Below, piece after piece: positions 43,147 through 50,796 of a stretch of 64,000 nucleotides of DNA. Numbering within the stretch: the first letter of the stretch is position 1; every line of letters begins with the position of its first letter. Source of the DNA: Kocuria rosea (GTDB lineage Bacteria > Actinomycetota > Actinomycetes > Actinomycetales > Micrococcaceae); assembly GCF_006094695.1 (NCBI RefSeq), contig NZ_CP035103.1, positions 558,001 through 622,000 on the forward strand, in the 5' to 3' direction. The position numbers were made by a program, and so were the translations under genes. A model generated the notes under the pieces. The model did not search any database. It was not told where the DNA came from and saw only the letters and a program-made list of their open reading frames with translations.

Positions 43147-44577
43147 ATGCCCGAATCCCCAGCACAGCCCACCCGCACCGACGAGTACTTCCAGCACCGC
43201 CAGCTCCGCTCCGGGGCCGCCGGGTGGGTCCTGCTCGCGGGCCTGGGCATCGCCTACGTCATCTCCGGGGACTTCTCCGGCTGGAACATCGGGCTCTCCG
43301 AGGGCGGGTGGGGTGGGCTGCTCATCGCCTTCGTGCTCATGGGCCTCATGTACACCTGCATGGTCTTCGGCCTCGCCGAGCTCTCCTCCACCCTCCCCAC
43401 GGCGGGCGCCGGGTACGGCTTCGCCCGCCGGGCGCTCGGCCCCCTCGGCGGCTTCGCCACCGGGATGGCCGTGCTCATCGAGTACGCCGTGGCCCCGGCG
43501 GCGATCGCCACGTTCATCGGCGGCTACATCGAGGCGCTGGGCCTGTTCGGGATCACCAACTCCTGGCCCGTGTACCTCGTGACCTACCTGGTGTTCATGG
43601 GCATCCACATGTACGGGGTGGGCGAGGCGCTCAAGCTGATGTTCGGGATCACCGTGGTCGCGGTCCTCGCGCTGGGGGTGACCGTCGTCGCGCTCGTGCC
43701 GCACTTCGACGCCGCCAACCTCTTCGACATCGTCCCGAACGACGCCGCGGGGGCGAGCGCGTTCCTGCCCATGGGCTACGCGGGGGCGATGGCGGCCCTG
43801 GTCTACGGGATCTGGTTCTTCCTGGCGATCGAGGGCGTGCCGCTGGCCGCCGAGGAGACCGCCGACCCCCGCCGGGACATGCCGCGCGGGATCATCGTGG
43901 CCATGGCCTTCCTGCTGGTCTCGGGTGCGCTCATGCTGGTCCTGGTGCCCGGGGCGGCCGGGTCGGAGGCGATGAGCACCTCGGACAACCCGCTGCCGGA
44001 GGCCATCCGCACGGTCGCCGGGGCGGACAGCGCGATGGCGAACATCGTCAACTACGCGGGCCTGGCCGGGCTGGTCGCGAGCTTCTTCTCCATCATGTTC
44101 GCCTACTCCCGGCAGCTGTTCGCGCTCTCCCGGGCGGGGTACCTGCCCCGGTTCCTCTCGCTGACCGGCAGGCGCCGGACCCCGTGGGTCGCCCTCATCG
44201 TGCCCGGCACCGTGGGCTTCGTGCTCGCGGCCGTGACCGGCGACGGCGGACTGCTCATCAACATCGCGGTCTTCGGCGCCACCGTCTCCTACGTGCTGCT
44301 GAACCTCTCCCACATCGTGCTGCGGCTGCGCGAGCCGGACCTCCCGCGCGGCTACCGCACCCCGGGCGGCGTGGTCACCACCGGCATCGCCCTGGTGCTG
44401 GCGCTCGTGGCCGTGGTCGCCACGTTCCTGGTCGACGTGCTCGCCGCGTCCATCACCGCGCTCGTGTTCGTCGTCTTCCTCGCCTACTACTGGTTCTACA
44501 GCCGCCACCGCCTCGTGGGCCACGCCCCCGAGGAGGAGTTCGCGCAGATCCGCACCGCCGAGGCGGACCTGCACTGA
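43147..44577 (+). CDS. APC-family permease of the ethanolamine (EAT) type
   Basis: This encodes 476 residues from the ATG at 43147 with GGAGGG 8 nt upstream. About twelve helices follow, with LLAGLGIAYVISGDFSGWNIGLSEGGWGGLL near the N-terminus, the ethanolamine-permease-type form of APC helix 1-2, and FFLAIEGVPLAAEETADPRRDMPRG after helix 6, conserved in EAT proteins. It heads a five-gene operon with glutamine-synthetase-like, amidotransferase-like, aldehyde dehydrogenase and short-chain dehydrogenase genes, none separated by more than about 145 bp. It would bring in the amine substrate, most likely ethanolamine or a similar amino alcohol. Confidence 0.88.
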   Translation: MPESPAQPTRTDEYFQHRQLRSGAAGWVLLAGLGIAYVISGDFSGWNIGLSEGGWGGLLIAFVLMGLMYTCMVFGLAELSSTLPTAGAGYGFARRALGPLGGFATGMAVLIEYAVAPAAIATFIGGYIEALGLFGITNSWPVYLVTYLVFMGIHMYGVGEALKLMFGITVVAVLALGVTVVALVPHFDAANLFDIVPNDAAGASAFLPMGYAGAMAALVYGIWFFLAIEGVPLAAEETADPRRDMPRGIIVAMAFLLVSGALMLVLVPGAAGSEAMSTSDNPLPEAIRTVAGADSAMANIVNYAGLAGLVASFFSIMFAYSRQLFALSRAGYLPRFLSLTGRRRTPWVALIVPGTVGFVLAAVTGDGGLLINIAVFGATVSYVLLNLSHIVLRLREPDLPRGYRTPGGVVTTGIALVLALVAVVATFLVDVLAASITALVFVVFLAYYWFYSRHRLVGHAPEEEFAQIRTAEADLH

Positions 44578-44657
44578 CCCCGTCCCGCCCGACTCCCTGC
44601 CCAGCGACCCCAGCACCCCAGCGTTCCCAGCGATTCCAGCGACGAAGGACCGGACCC

Positions 44658-46040
44658 ATGACCCAGACTCCTCAGCACCCGCGCAACGACCGGATGCTCA
44701 CCGTCGAGCAGCTGCGGCAGCACGTGGCCGACGGGCTCGTGGACACCGTGGTCCTGGCCTTCACCGACATGCAGGGCCGGCTCCAGGGCAAGCTCAACCA
44801 CGCGCAGTTCTTCCTCGACTCGGTGCTCGACGAGGGCGCCGAGGGCTGCAACTACCTGCTGGCCGTGGACACGGAGATGAACACCGTGGGCGGGTACTCG
44901 ATCAGCAGCTGGTCCTCCGGGTACGGGGACATGGAGTTCGCTTGTGATCTCGACACGATCCGGCTGATGCCGCACAACCCCGGCCAGGTCCTCATCCAGT
45001 GCGACCTCACCGGCCACGGCGGGCAGCCCATCCCGATGTCCCCGCGGTCCATGCTCCGCCGCCAGCTCGACCGCGCCCGGGACATGGGCTTCACCATGGT
45101 CACCGGCACCGAGCTGGAGTTCTGCGTCTACAACACGAGCTACGAGGACGCCTGGGACGCCGGCTACCGGAACCTGGTCCCGGCCAACCAGTACAACGTG
45201 GACTACTCCGTGCTGGGCTCCCAGCGGGTCGAGCCGCTGCTGCGGGAGATCCGCAACGCCATGTACGCGGCCGGGCTGACCGTGGAGTCCGCGAAGGGCG
45301 AGTGCAACCTGGGCCAGCACGAGATCGCGTTCCGCTACGACGAGGGCATGGTCACCGCGGACAACCACGTGGTCTACAAGCTGGCCTCGAAGCAGATCGC
45401 CCACCAGCAGGGGAAGTCCATCACCTTCATGGCCAAGCCCAACGAGCGCGAGGGCAGCTCCTGCCACATCCACATGTCCCTGCGCGGACCGGACGGCGAA
45501 CTGGTCTTCTGGGACCGCGAGCGGAATGCCCGGTCCCGCACCTACGAGCACTTCATCGCCGGGGTGCTGCGGACCATGCGCGAGTTCACCCTGTTCTACG
45601 CCCCCACCATCAACTCGTACAAGCGCTTCGTCGAGGGCAGCTTCGCCCCCACCTCGGTGGCCTGGGGCGTGGACAACCGGTCCTGCGCCGTGCGCCTCGT
45701 GGGCAGCGGCCAGTCCGCCCGGATGGAGAACCGCCTCCCCGGCGGGGACGTGAACCCGTACCTGGCGCTGGCCGCCATGCTCGCCTCCGGGCTGCACGGC
45801 GTGGAGCAGGAGCTCGAGCTGGAGCCGATGACCGAGGGCAACGCCTACGAGTCCGACGCCCCCGTGGTGCCCTCCACCATGCGCGAGGCCCGGGACCTGC
45901 TGGCCGGCTCGGAGCTCGCACGGGAGCTGTTCGGCGAGGACGTCGTCGAGCACTACGTGCACTACGCCGACGTGGAGCTGGCGGCCTTCGAGGCCGCCGT
46001 CACCGACTGGGAGCTGCGCCGTGGCTTCGAGCGCCTCTGA
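44658..46040 (+). CDS. Glutamine-synthetase homologue, probable gamma-glutamylamide (ethanolamine/amine) synthetase
   Basis: This encodes 460 residues from the ATG at 44658, with AAGGAC upstream. Catalytic-domain features of the GS fold are present: GTELEFCVYN (metal Glu), NLGQHEIAFRY, an ITFMAKPNEREGSSCHIHMSL block with the ATP-site His, and ENRLPGGDVNPYLALAAM. The tyrosine adenylylation site of true GlnA is not seen, and the protein belongs with the GlnA3/GlnA4/PuuA-type enzymes that ligate glutamate to amines. S. coelicolor GlnA4 makes gamma-glutamylethanolamide; the permease and dehydrogenases here suit that substrate better than a polyamine. The next gene starts inside its last 20 bp. 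Confidence 0.85.
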   Translation: MTQTPQHPRNDRMLTVEQLRQHVADGLVDTVVLAFTDMQGRLQGKLNHAQFFLDSVLDEGAEGCNYLLAVDTEMNTVGGYSISSWSSGYGDMEFACDLDTIRLMPHNPGQVLIQCDLTGHGGQPIPMSPRSMLRRQLDRARDMGFTMVTGTELEFCVYNTSYEDAWDAGYRNLVPANQYNVDYSVLGSQRVEPLLREIRNAMYAAGLTVESAKGECNLGQHEIAFRYDEGMVTADNHVVYKLASKQIAHQQGKSITFMAKPNEREGSSCHIHMSLRGPDGELVFWDRERNARSRTYEHFIAGVLRTMREFTLFYAPTINSYKRFVEGSFAPTSVAWGVDNRSCAVRLVGSGQSARMENRLPGGDVNPYLALAAMLASGLHGVEQELELEPMTEGNAYESDAPVVPSTMREARDLLAGSELARELFGEDVVEHYVHYADVELAAFEAAVTDWELRRGFERL

Positions 46041-46851
46041 GCCGGGCAGGCCCGGGTACCGGCCGCGGATCGGGCTGACCACCTACTACCAGGAGGGCTC
46101 CTGGGGGGTCTGGAACTCCGTGGCGGCGATCGTCCCGGGCGCCTACGTGGAGGCCGTCGCGGCGGCCGGGGGCACGCCCCTGCTGCTGCCCCCGGTGGGC
46201 ACGGACCCGGGGGTGCTCGAGCTCGTGGACGGGCTGGTCGTCATCGGCGGCGTGGACGTGGACCCGCGGTTCTACGGCGCCGACCGGCACGAGCTGACCT
46301 CGTCCCAGCCCTCCCGCGACGAGCACGACCTCGCCCTGACCCGGGCGGCCCTGGAGCGCGGGGTGCCCCTGTTCGCGATCTGCCGCGGCGCCCAGATCCT
46401 CAACGTGGCGCTCGGCGGCACGCTGATCCAGCACCTGCCGGACGTCAACGCGAACGCCGCGCGCTACCAGCCCGGACCGGGCCGGTACGGCGAGGTCGAG
46501 TTCGCCACCGAGCCGGGCAGCCGCTGCCGCGAGCTGCTGGGCGAGACGGCGTGGTCCCCGTGCTACCACCACCAGGCCCTGGAGACGGTGGCCGAGGGCC
46601 TGGTGGTGACCGCCCGCGCCGAGGACGGGACGGTCGAGGCCGTGGAGACCACCGAGGGCGGCTGGACGCTCGGCGTCCAGTTCCACCCCGAGGAGAACCG
46701 GAAGGACTCCCGGCTCTTCGAGGGATTCGTCCGCGTGGCCCACGGCTACGCGCAGGACCGCGCCCGGCAGCACAGCGCCCGGCACGACAGCCCCGGGGGG
46801 ACCGGCCGGGCAGAGCACGCTCCACAGCGAGAGGACACCCGCATCCCATGA
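46021..46851 (+). CDS. Class I amidotransferase-like hydrolase (PuuD-type, C26)
   Basis: This encodes 276 residues from a GTG at 46021 overlapping the synthetase by 20 bp. The catalytic triad of gamma-glutamyl hydrolases is complete: Cys121 in FAICRGAQILNVALGG and His222-x-Glu224 in VQFHPEE. The N-terminal IGLTTYYQEGSWGVWN is typical of PuuD, which releases GABA from gamma-glutamyl-GABA. Here it would cleave the gamma-glutamyl group from the oxidised product (for ethanolamine, gamma-glutamylglycine to glycine and glutamate). A disordered His/Arg-rich tail of about 30 residues is extra. It overlaps the next gene by ATGA. Confidence 0.87.
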   Translation: MASSASEPGRPGYRPRIGLTTYYQEGSWGVWNSVAAIVPGAYVEAVAAAGGTPLLLPPVGTDPGVLELVDGLVVIGGVDVDPRFYGADRHELTSSQPSRDEHDLALTRAALERGVPLFAICRGAQILNVALGGTLIQHLPDVNANAARYQPGPGRYGEVEFATEPGSRCRELLGETAWSPCYHHQALETVAEGLVVTARAEDGTVEAVETTEGGWTLGVQFHPEENRKDSRLFEGFVRVAHGYAQDRARQHSARHDSPGGTGRAEHAPQREDTRIP

Positions 46852-48209
46852 GCACCACGCAGATCATCGACCCCGCCACGGAGGAGGTCGTCGGCACCGT
46901 CGAGCTGACCTCCCTGGAGCAGACGGACGCGGCGATCGAACGGGCCCGGCGGGCCTTCGAGACCTGGCGGACCGTCGCCCCCGCCGACCGCGCCCGGCTG
47001 CTGCGCCGCTTCGCCGACGCGGTGGACGCCGACCTCGAGCACCTCGCGGCCCTGGAGGTCCGCAACGCGGGGCACACCATCGGCAACGCCCGCTGGGAGG
47101 CGGGCAACGTCCGGGACGTGCTGACCTACTACTCCGGGGCGCCCGAGCGGCTCTCGGGGCGGCAGATCCCCGTCCAGGGCGGGGTCAACCTCACCTTCCA
47201 CGAGCCCCTGGGCGTGGTGGGCGTGATCGTGCCCTGGAACTTCCCCATGCCGATCGCCGCGTGGGGCTTCGCCCCGGCGCTCGCCGCCGGCAACACGGTG
47301 GTGCTCAAGCCGGCCGAGCTCACCCCGCTGACCGCGATCCGGCTCGGGGAGCTGGCGCTGGAGGCGGGGCTGCCCGAGGGCGTGCTCACCGTGCTGCCGG
47401 GCAGGGGCTCGGTGGTGGGGGAGCGCTTCGTGACCCACCCCGCCGTGCGCAAGGTCGTGTTCACCGGCTCCACCGAGGTGGGCCGGCGGATCATGGCCGG
47501 CTGCGCGGAGCAGGTCAAGCGCCTCACCCTCGAGCTGGGCGGGAAGAACTCCAACATCGTCTTCGCGGACGCCGACCTGGAGCAGGCCGCCGCATCCGCC
47601 CCCGCCGGCGCCCTCGACAACGCGGGCCAGGACTGCTGCGCCCGCTCCCGCGTGCTGGTCCAGCGCTCCGTGTTGGAGAGGTTCCTGGAGCTGCTGGAGC
47701 CCGCCGTGCGGGACTTCGCCTGCGGAGACCCGTGGGACGAGGGCACGCGGATGGGCCCCCTGGTCTCCGCCGCGCACCGGGACTCCGTGGCCGGCTTCCT
47801 CGCCGACGACGACGCCCGGGTCGCCTTCCGCGGGACCGCCCCCGAGGGCCCCGGCTGGTGGTTCCCGCCGACCGTGCTCACCCCGTCCCCGGACTCCCGG
47901 GTGTTCCGGGAGGAGATCTTCGGCCCCGTGCTCGCCGTGGTGCCGTTCGAGGACGAGGCGGACGCCGTCCGGATCGCCAACGACACCGAGTACGGGCTCT
48001 CCGGGTCGATCTGGACCCGGGACGTCGGCCGCGCGCTGCGGGTGTCCCGCGCCGTCGACGCCGGGAACCTCTCCGTCAACTCGCACGCCTCGGTGCGCTA
48101 CTGGACGCCCTTCGGCGGCTTCAAGCAGTCCGGCTTCGGCCGGGAGCTGGGCCCGGACGCCCCGCAGGCGTTCACCGAGACCAAGAACGTGTTCCTCGCC
48201 ACCGACTGA
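46848..48209 (+). CDS. Aldehyde dehydrogenase of the gamma-glutamyl-amine pathway
   Basis: This encodes 453 residues from the ATG at 46848, overlapping the hydrolase stop. The catalytic residues are Glu in LELGGKN (near 228) and Cys263 in GQDCCA, with VPWNFPMPIAAWGFAPAL and the Rossmann TGSTEVGRR. The double Cys after GQD resembles PuuC-like and betaine-aldehyde-type enzymes. In context it should oxidise a gamma-glutamyl-aminoaldehyde to the acid with NAD(P). It is about 30 residues shorter at the N-terminus than typical 480-residue family members, but the start is fixed by the ATGA overlap. The tandem repeat at 48243 follows. Confidence 0.88.
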   Translation: MSTTQIIDPATEEVVGTVELTSLEQTDAAIERARRAFETWRTVAPADRARLLRRFADAVDADLEHLAALEVRNAGHTIGNARWEAGNVRDVLTYYSGAPERLSGRQIPVQGGVNLTFHEPLGVVGVIVPWNFPMPIAAWGFAPALAAGNTVVLKPAELTPLTAIRLGELALEAGLPEGVLTVLPGRGSVVGERFVTHPAVRKVVFTGSTEVGRRIMAGCAEQVKRLTLELGGKNSNIVFADADLEQAAASAPAGALDNAGQDCCARSRVLVQRSVLERFLELLEPAVRDFACGDPWDEGTRMGPLVSAAHRDSVAGFLADDDARVAFRGTAPEGPGWWFPPTVLTPSPDSRVFREEIFGPVLAVVPFEDEADAVRIANDTEYGLSGSIWTRDVGRALRVSRAVDAGNLSVNSHASVRYWTPFGGFKQSGFGRELGPDAPQAFTETKNVFLATD

Positions 48210-48242
48210 CGCCGCCGCACCACCACTCGTCCCGTCCCGGGG

Positions 48243-48340
48243 AACCCCCACCACCGAACCCCCACCACCGAACCCCCACCACCGAACCCCCACCACCGAA
48301 CCCCCACCACCGAACCCCCACCACCGAACCCCCACCACCG
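48243..48340. repeat. Seven perfect 14-bp tandem repeats in an operon spacer
   Basis: Unit AACCCCCACCACCG, seven identical copies, 98 bp in all, ending directly at an AAGGAGG ribosome site (48341-48347) 4 bp before the short-chain dehydrogenase ATG. The unit has no internal palindrome and contains no spacer variation. Copy number is likely unstable. The unit length is not a multiple of three, and no frame is translated through it. Confidence 0.97.
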
Positions 48341-48351
48341 AAGGAGGACCC

Positions 48352-49128
48352 ATGGAGGTCAACGCACGCCGTCTGGTCGGCCGCAGCGCCGTCATCACGG
48401 GAGGGGCCAGCGGCATCGGTCTCGCCGCGGCCCGCCGCCTCGCCGCCGAGGGCGCGCACGTCGTCGTCGCGGACCTGAACCCCGCGGCCGGGGAGGCGGC
48501 CGCCGAGGAGGTCGGGGGGCTGTTCGTGCGCACCGACGTGGCGGACGAGGCCGACGTGATCGCGCTCTACGCGGCGACCTACGAGGCCTACGGGTCGGTG
48601 GACGTCGCCTTCAACAACGCCGGGATCAACCCGACCGACGACGGCTCCATCCTGGACACCGGGATCGACGCGTGGCGCAGGGTGCAGGAGGTCAACCTCA
48701 CCAGCGTCTTCCACTGCTGCAAGCACGCCATCCCGTACATGCGCGAGCAGGGGAGGGGCTCGATCATCAACACCGCGTCCTTCGTGGCCGTCATGGGCGC
48801 GGCCACCTCGCAGATCTCCTACAGCGCCTCGAAGGGCGGCGTGCTCTCGATGAGCCGGGAGCTGGGCGTGCAGTTCGCCCGGGAGGGGATCCGGGTCAAC
48901 GCGCTGTGCCCGGGCCCGGTCAACACGCCGCTGCTGCAGGAGCTGTTCGCCGCGGACCCCGAGCAGGCCCAGCGCCGGCTCGTGCACGTGCCGGCCGGGC
49001 GGTTCGCGGAGCCGGAGGAGATCGCCGCGGCGGTCGCCTTCCTGGCCAGCGACGACGCCTCGTTCGTCAACGCCGCCACGTTCCTGGTGGACGGGGGGAT
49101 CGCCGGGGCCTACGTCACCCCGGTGTGA
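48352..49128 (+). CDS. Short-chain dehydrogenase/reductase
   Basis: This encodes 258 residues from the ATG at 48352 with AAGGAGG upstream. The classical SDR pattern is complete: TGGASGIG (residues 17-24), DVA at 62, NNAG near 84, catalytic Ser in INTASFVAVMG and YSASK (Tyr-x3-Lys) near 159-163. The Asp in VVADLN after strand 2 favours NAD over NADP. As fifth gene of the operon it would supply the alcohol-to-aldehyde oxidation needed if the substrate is an amino alcohol; it could alternatively be a FabG-like reductase. It is convergent with DUF899, and both stops fall in a small hairpin. Confidence 0.9.
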   Translation: MEVNARRLVGRSAVITGGASGIGLAAARRLAAEGAHVVVADLNPAAGEAAAEEVGGLFVRTDVADEADVIALYAATYEAYGSVDVAFNNAGINPTDDGSILDTGIDAWRRVQEVNLTSVFHCCKHAIPYMREQGRGSIINTASFVAVMGAATSQISYSASKGGVLSMSRELGVQFAREGIRVNALCPGPVNTPLLQELFAADPEQAQRRLVHVPAGRFAEPEEIAAAVAFLASDDASFVNAATFLVDGGIAGAYVTPV

Positions 49129-49139
49129 CCCAGTGGTCA
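49126..49139. terminator. Small hairpin joining two convergent stop codons (SDR/DUF899)
   Basis: TGACC (49126-49130), CAGT, GGTCA (49135-49139). The two arms start and end with the two TGA stops. Five base pairs is short, so termination strength is doubtful. Confidence 0.35.
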
Positions 49140-49850
49140 GTCGGCGGGGGCGGCAGGGCGGTTCACGGGTTCCTCGCCGTAGAGGGCGGCGACCTCCTCG
49201 GAGCCGAGCCACCCGCTGAAGGTGGGCGACTGCGGCCAGCCCTCGGGGGAGTCCTGCCACTCCTCCTGGCGCCCCCAGGGCAGCAGGTCGATGAGCGGGA
49301 AGGTGTGGCTGACCTGTTCGACACCGCGGCCGCTGCTGTGCCAGGTGCGGTGGACGGTGTCACCGTCCCGGAAGAACACGTTCAGGGCGAAGCCGCCGCC
49401 CGGAGGAGCCCCGACGTCGGCGCCGAACGGGCTGCCGGCGGTGGAGTACCAGGTCATGCGGTTGCCGACGCGGCGGCGGTAGGCGAGGGCCTCGTCGATC
49501 GGGCCCTGGGTGACGCCCACGAACCGGGCGTCGTAGTTGTCGAGGAAGTCCAGGCGGGTGAACTGCGAGGTGAAGCTCGTACACCCTCCGCACTGCCAGG
49601 TCTGGCCGGGGAACCACATGTGGTGGTAGGTGATGAGCTGCCGCCTCCCGTCGAAGACGTCGACGAGCCGGACCGGTCCGTCCTCGCCCTCCAGCGTGTA
49701 GTCCGGCAGCTCCACCATGGGCAGCCGGCGGCGCTGCGCCGCGATCGCGTCCAGCTCCCGGGTGGCGGCCTTCTCCCGGACGCGCAGCGCGTCGAGCTCC
49801 CGCTGCCAGGTCTCCTGGTCGACGACACGGGGCCGTCCTGTGCTGGTCAT
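49137..49850 (-). CDS. DUF899 family thioredoxin-like protein
   Basis: This encodes 237 residues from the ATG at 49848-49850 with AGGAGGA upstream. After a helical N-terminus (WQRELDALRVREKAATRELDAI), the DUF899 fold includes RRLPMVELPDYTLEGEDGPVRLVDVFDGRRQLITYHHMWFPGQTW and the Cys pair CGGC at the active-site position (QCGGCTSF), then YSTAGSPFGADVG and GGGFALNVFFRDG. The family is predicted to be a dithiol-disulfide oxidoreductase. It lies behind a truncated reductase remnant on the same strand; a TetR gene and its operator are just beyond and probably regulate it. Confidence 0.85.
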   Translation of the reverse strand: MTSTGRPRVVDQETWQRELDALRVREKAATRELDAIAAQRRRLPMVELPDYTLEGEDGPVRLVDVFDGRRQLITYHHMWFPGQTWQCGGCTSFTSQFTRLDFLDNYDARFVGVTQGPIDEALAYRRRVGNRMTWYSTAGSPFGADVGAPPGGGFALNVFFRDGDTVHRTWHSSGRGVEQVSHTFPLIDLLPWGRQEEWQDSPEGWPQSPTFSGWLGSEEVAALYGEEPVNRPAAPAD

Positions 49851-49873
49851 GGCAGGTCCTCCTCGGTCCGGCC

Positions 49874-49984
49874 TCAGGCCGGCTGGTGGGCGGCGTGGAT
49901 GACCCCGGACCCGAACGACCGCGCGTCGAGCATCTCGATCGCGCCGTCGAGAGTGACGTTCTCGGTGATGACCAGGGTCCGCAT
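49874..49984 (-). pseudogene. Remnant of a dihydrofolate reductase-family (RibD C-terminal type) gene
   Basis: A 36-codon frame starts at 49982-49984 with GGAGGAG upstream and reads MRTLVITENVTLDGAIEMLD before running into unrelated sequence and stopping. The first 20 residues match the conserved N-terminus of about 190-residue DHFR-family proteins in actinobacteria; the NADPH site and all later motifs are absent. It looks like a 5' end left after an internal deletion that brought DUF899 close to the promoter. Some translation is possible because the start signals are intact. Confidence 0.55.
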
Positions 49985-50045
49985 GCCGGGACTCCTCCGT
50001 CCGTGCCCAGAGGGTGCGCCGTCGTCCCGCGGCACCGTGGACCAG

Positions 50046-50067
50046 TAGAGTGTGTACACCGTACACA
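50046..50067. promoter_or_regulatory. TetR operator overlapping a -10 box
   Basis: TGTGTAC (50051-50057), ACC, GTACACA (50061-50067): a perfect 7-bp inverted repeat. A TAGAGT -10 box (50046-50051) abuts it. It lies 23 bp before the TetR GTG and 62 bp before the divergent reductase remnant/DUF899 unit, so it probably gives autoregulation and divergent control. Confidence 0.72.
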
Positions 50068-50089
50068 TCGATGGAAAGAGAGGTCAAGG

Positions 50090-50713
50090 GTGCCGCGCAC
50101 ACGGGATTCCTACCACCACGGTGATCTCCGCAGAGCCCTGGTCGACGCCGGCCTCGCCGCGACGCGGGCCCGCGGTGCGGCGGCCCTGGGGCTGCGTGAC
50201 GTCACCCGTCAGGCGGGTGTCTCGCCGAACGCCGCGTACCGGCACTTCGCCGACCGGCAGGCTCTCCTGGCGGCGGTCGCGCACGAGATCCAGGACCGGA
50301 TGGCCGAGCGGATGCGGGCACGGATGCCCGTGGCGGGGGACCACGATCCGCAGGACCGGGCGCGGCTCCGGCTGCGCGGGGTGGGGCTCGGCTACATCGC
50401 CTTCGCCGTGGCCGAGCCGGGGTGGTTCGCGACGGCCTTCTTCGGACCGAGCGGCGGGCCGGGCGACGTGCTCCACGACCCCCACGACCGCCTGCCGCCG
50501 CCGTTCGCGCTGCTGGTGGAGGCGCTCGACGGCATGGTCGAGGCAGGCGCGCTCTCGCGCGAGCGGCGGGACGGGGCGGAGTGGGCCTGCTGGAGCGCCG
50601 TGCACGGCTTCGCGGAGCTCGTGGTCCACGGCCCCCTGCGCGGGCAGAGCCCCGATCGGATCGACCGGTGGGCGGAGCGGGTCGTGGACGACATCATCAC
50701 CGGGATCGCCTGA
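50090..50713 (+). CDS. TetR-family regulator
   Basis: This encodes 207 residues from a GTG at 50090 with GAGAGG upstream. The helix-turn-helix is YHHGDLRRALVDAGLAATRARGAAALGLRDVTRQAGVSPNAAYRHFADRQALLAAV, a form common in regulators with the DYHHG N-terminus. The ligand domain (75-205) has a TetR_C-type WHGFxxL-like pattern (WSAVHGFAELVVHGPL). It is divergent from the DHFR remnant and DUF899 across a palindromic operator. The inducer is unknown. Confidence 0.87.
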   Translation: MPRTRDSYHHGDLRRALVDAGLAATRARGAAALGLRDVTRQAGVSPNAAYRHFADRQALLAAVAHEIQDRMAERMRARMPVAGDHDPQDRARLRLRGVGLGYIAFAVAEPGWFATAFFGPSGGPGDVLHDPHDRLPPPFALLVEALDGMVEAGALSRERRDGAEWACWSAVHGFAELVVHGPLRGQSPDRIDRWAERVVDDIITGIA

Positions 50714-50728
50714 CGCGCCGGGCCCGTG

Positions 50729-50778
50729 CCGCGGGGCCTGCACCGCACCCCGGGAGCCCGGGCGGCGGCACCCCGCGG
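50729..50778. terminator. Hairpin between convergent TetR and threonine aldolase genes
   Basis: CCGCGGGG (50729-50736) pairs with CCCCGCGG (50771-50778), with an additional inner CCCGGG/CCCGGG pairing. The loop is long, so strength is uncertain. Confidence 0.4.
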
Positions 50779-50796
50779 TCGCGTGAGCGGCGCCGG

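Noticed and set aside
44579..44657. Degenerate CCCAGCG-like repeats before the synthetase gene
   Set aside because: Four or five units of about 9 bp can be drawn, but they are too diverged and the sequence too C-rich to call a defined repeat.
44658..46040. Housekeeping glutamine synthetase GlnA
   Set aside because: It lacks the recognisable adenylylation-site region, is tied to a permease and PuuD-type hydrolase, and resembles the amine-ligating GlnA3/GlnA4/PuuA group.
48243..48340. Possible CRISPR array
   Set aside because: The 14-bp units are directly adjacent with no spacers, and no cas genes are present; it is a simple tandem repeat.
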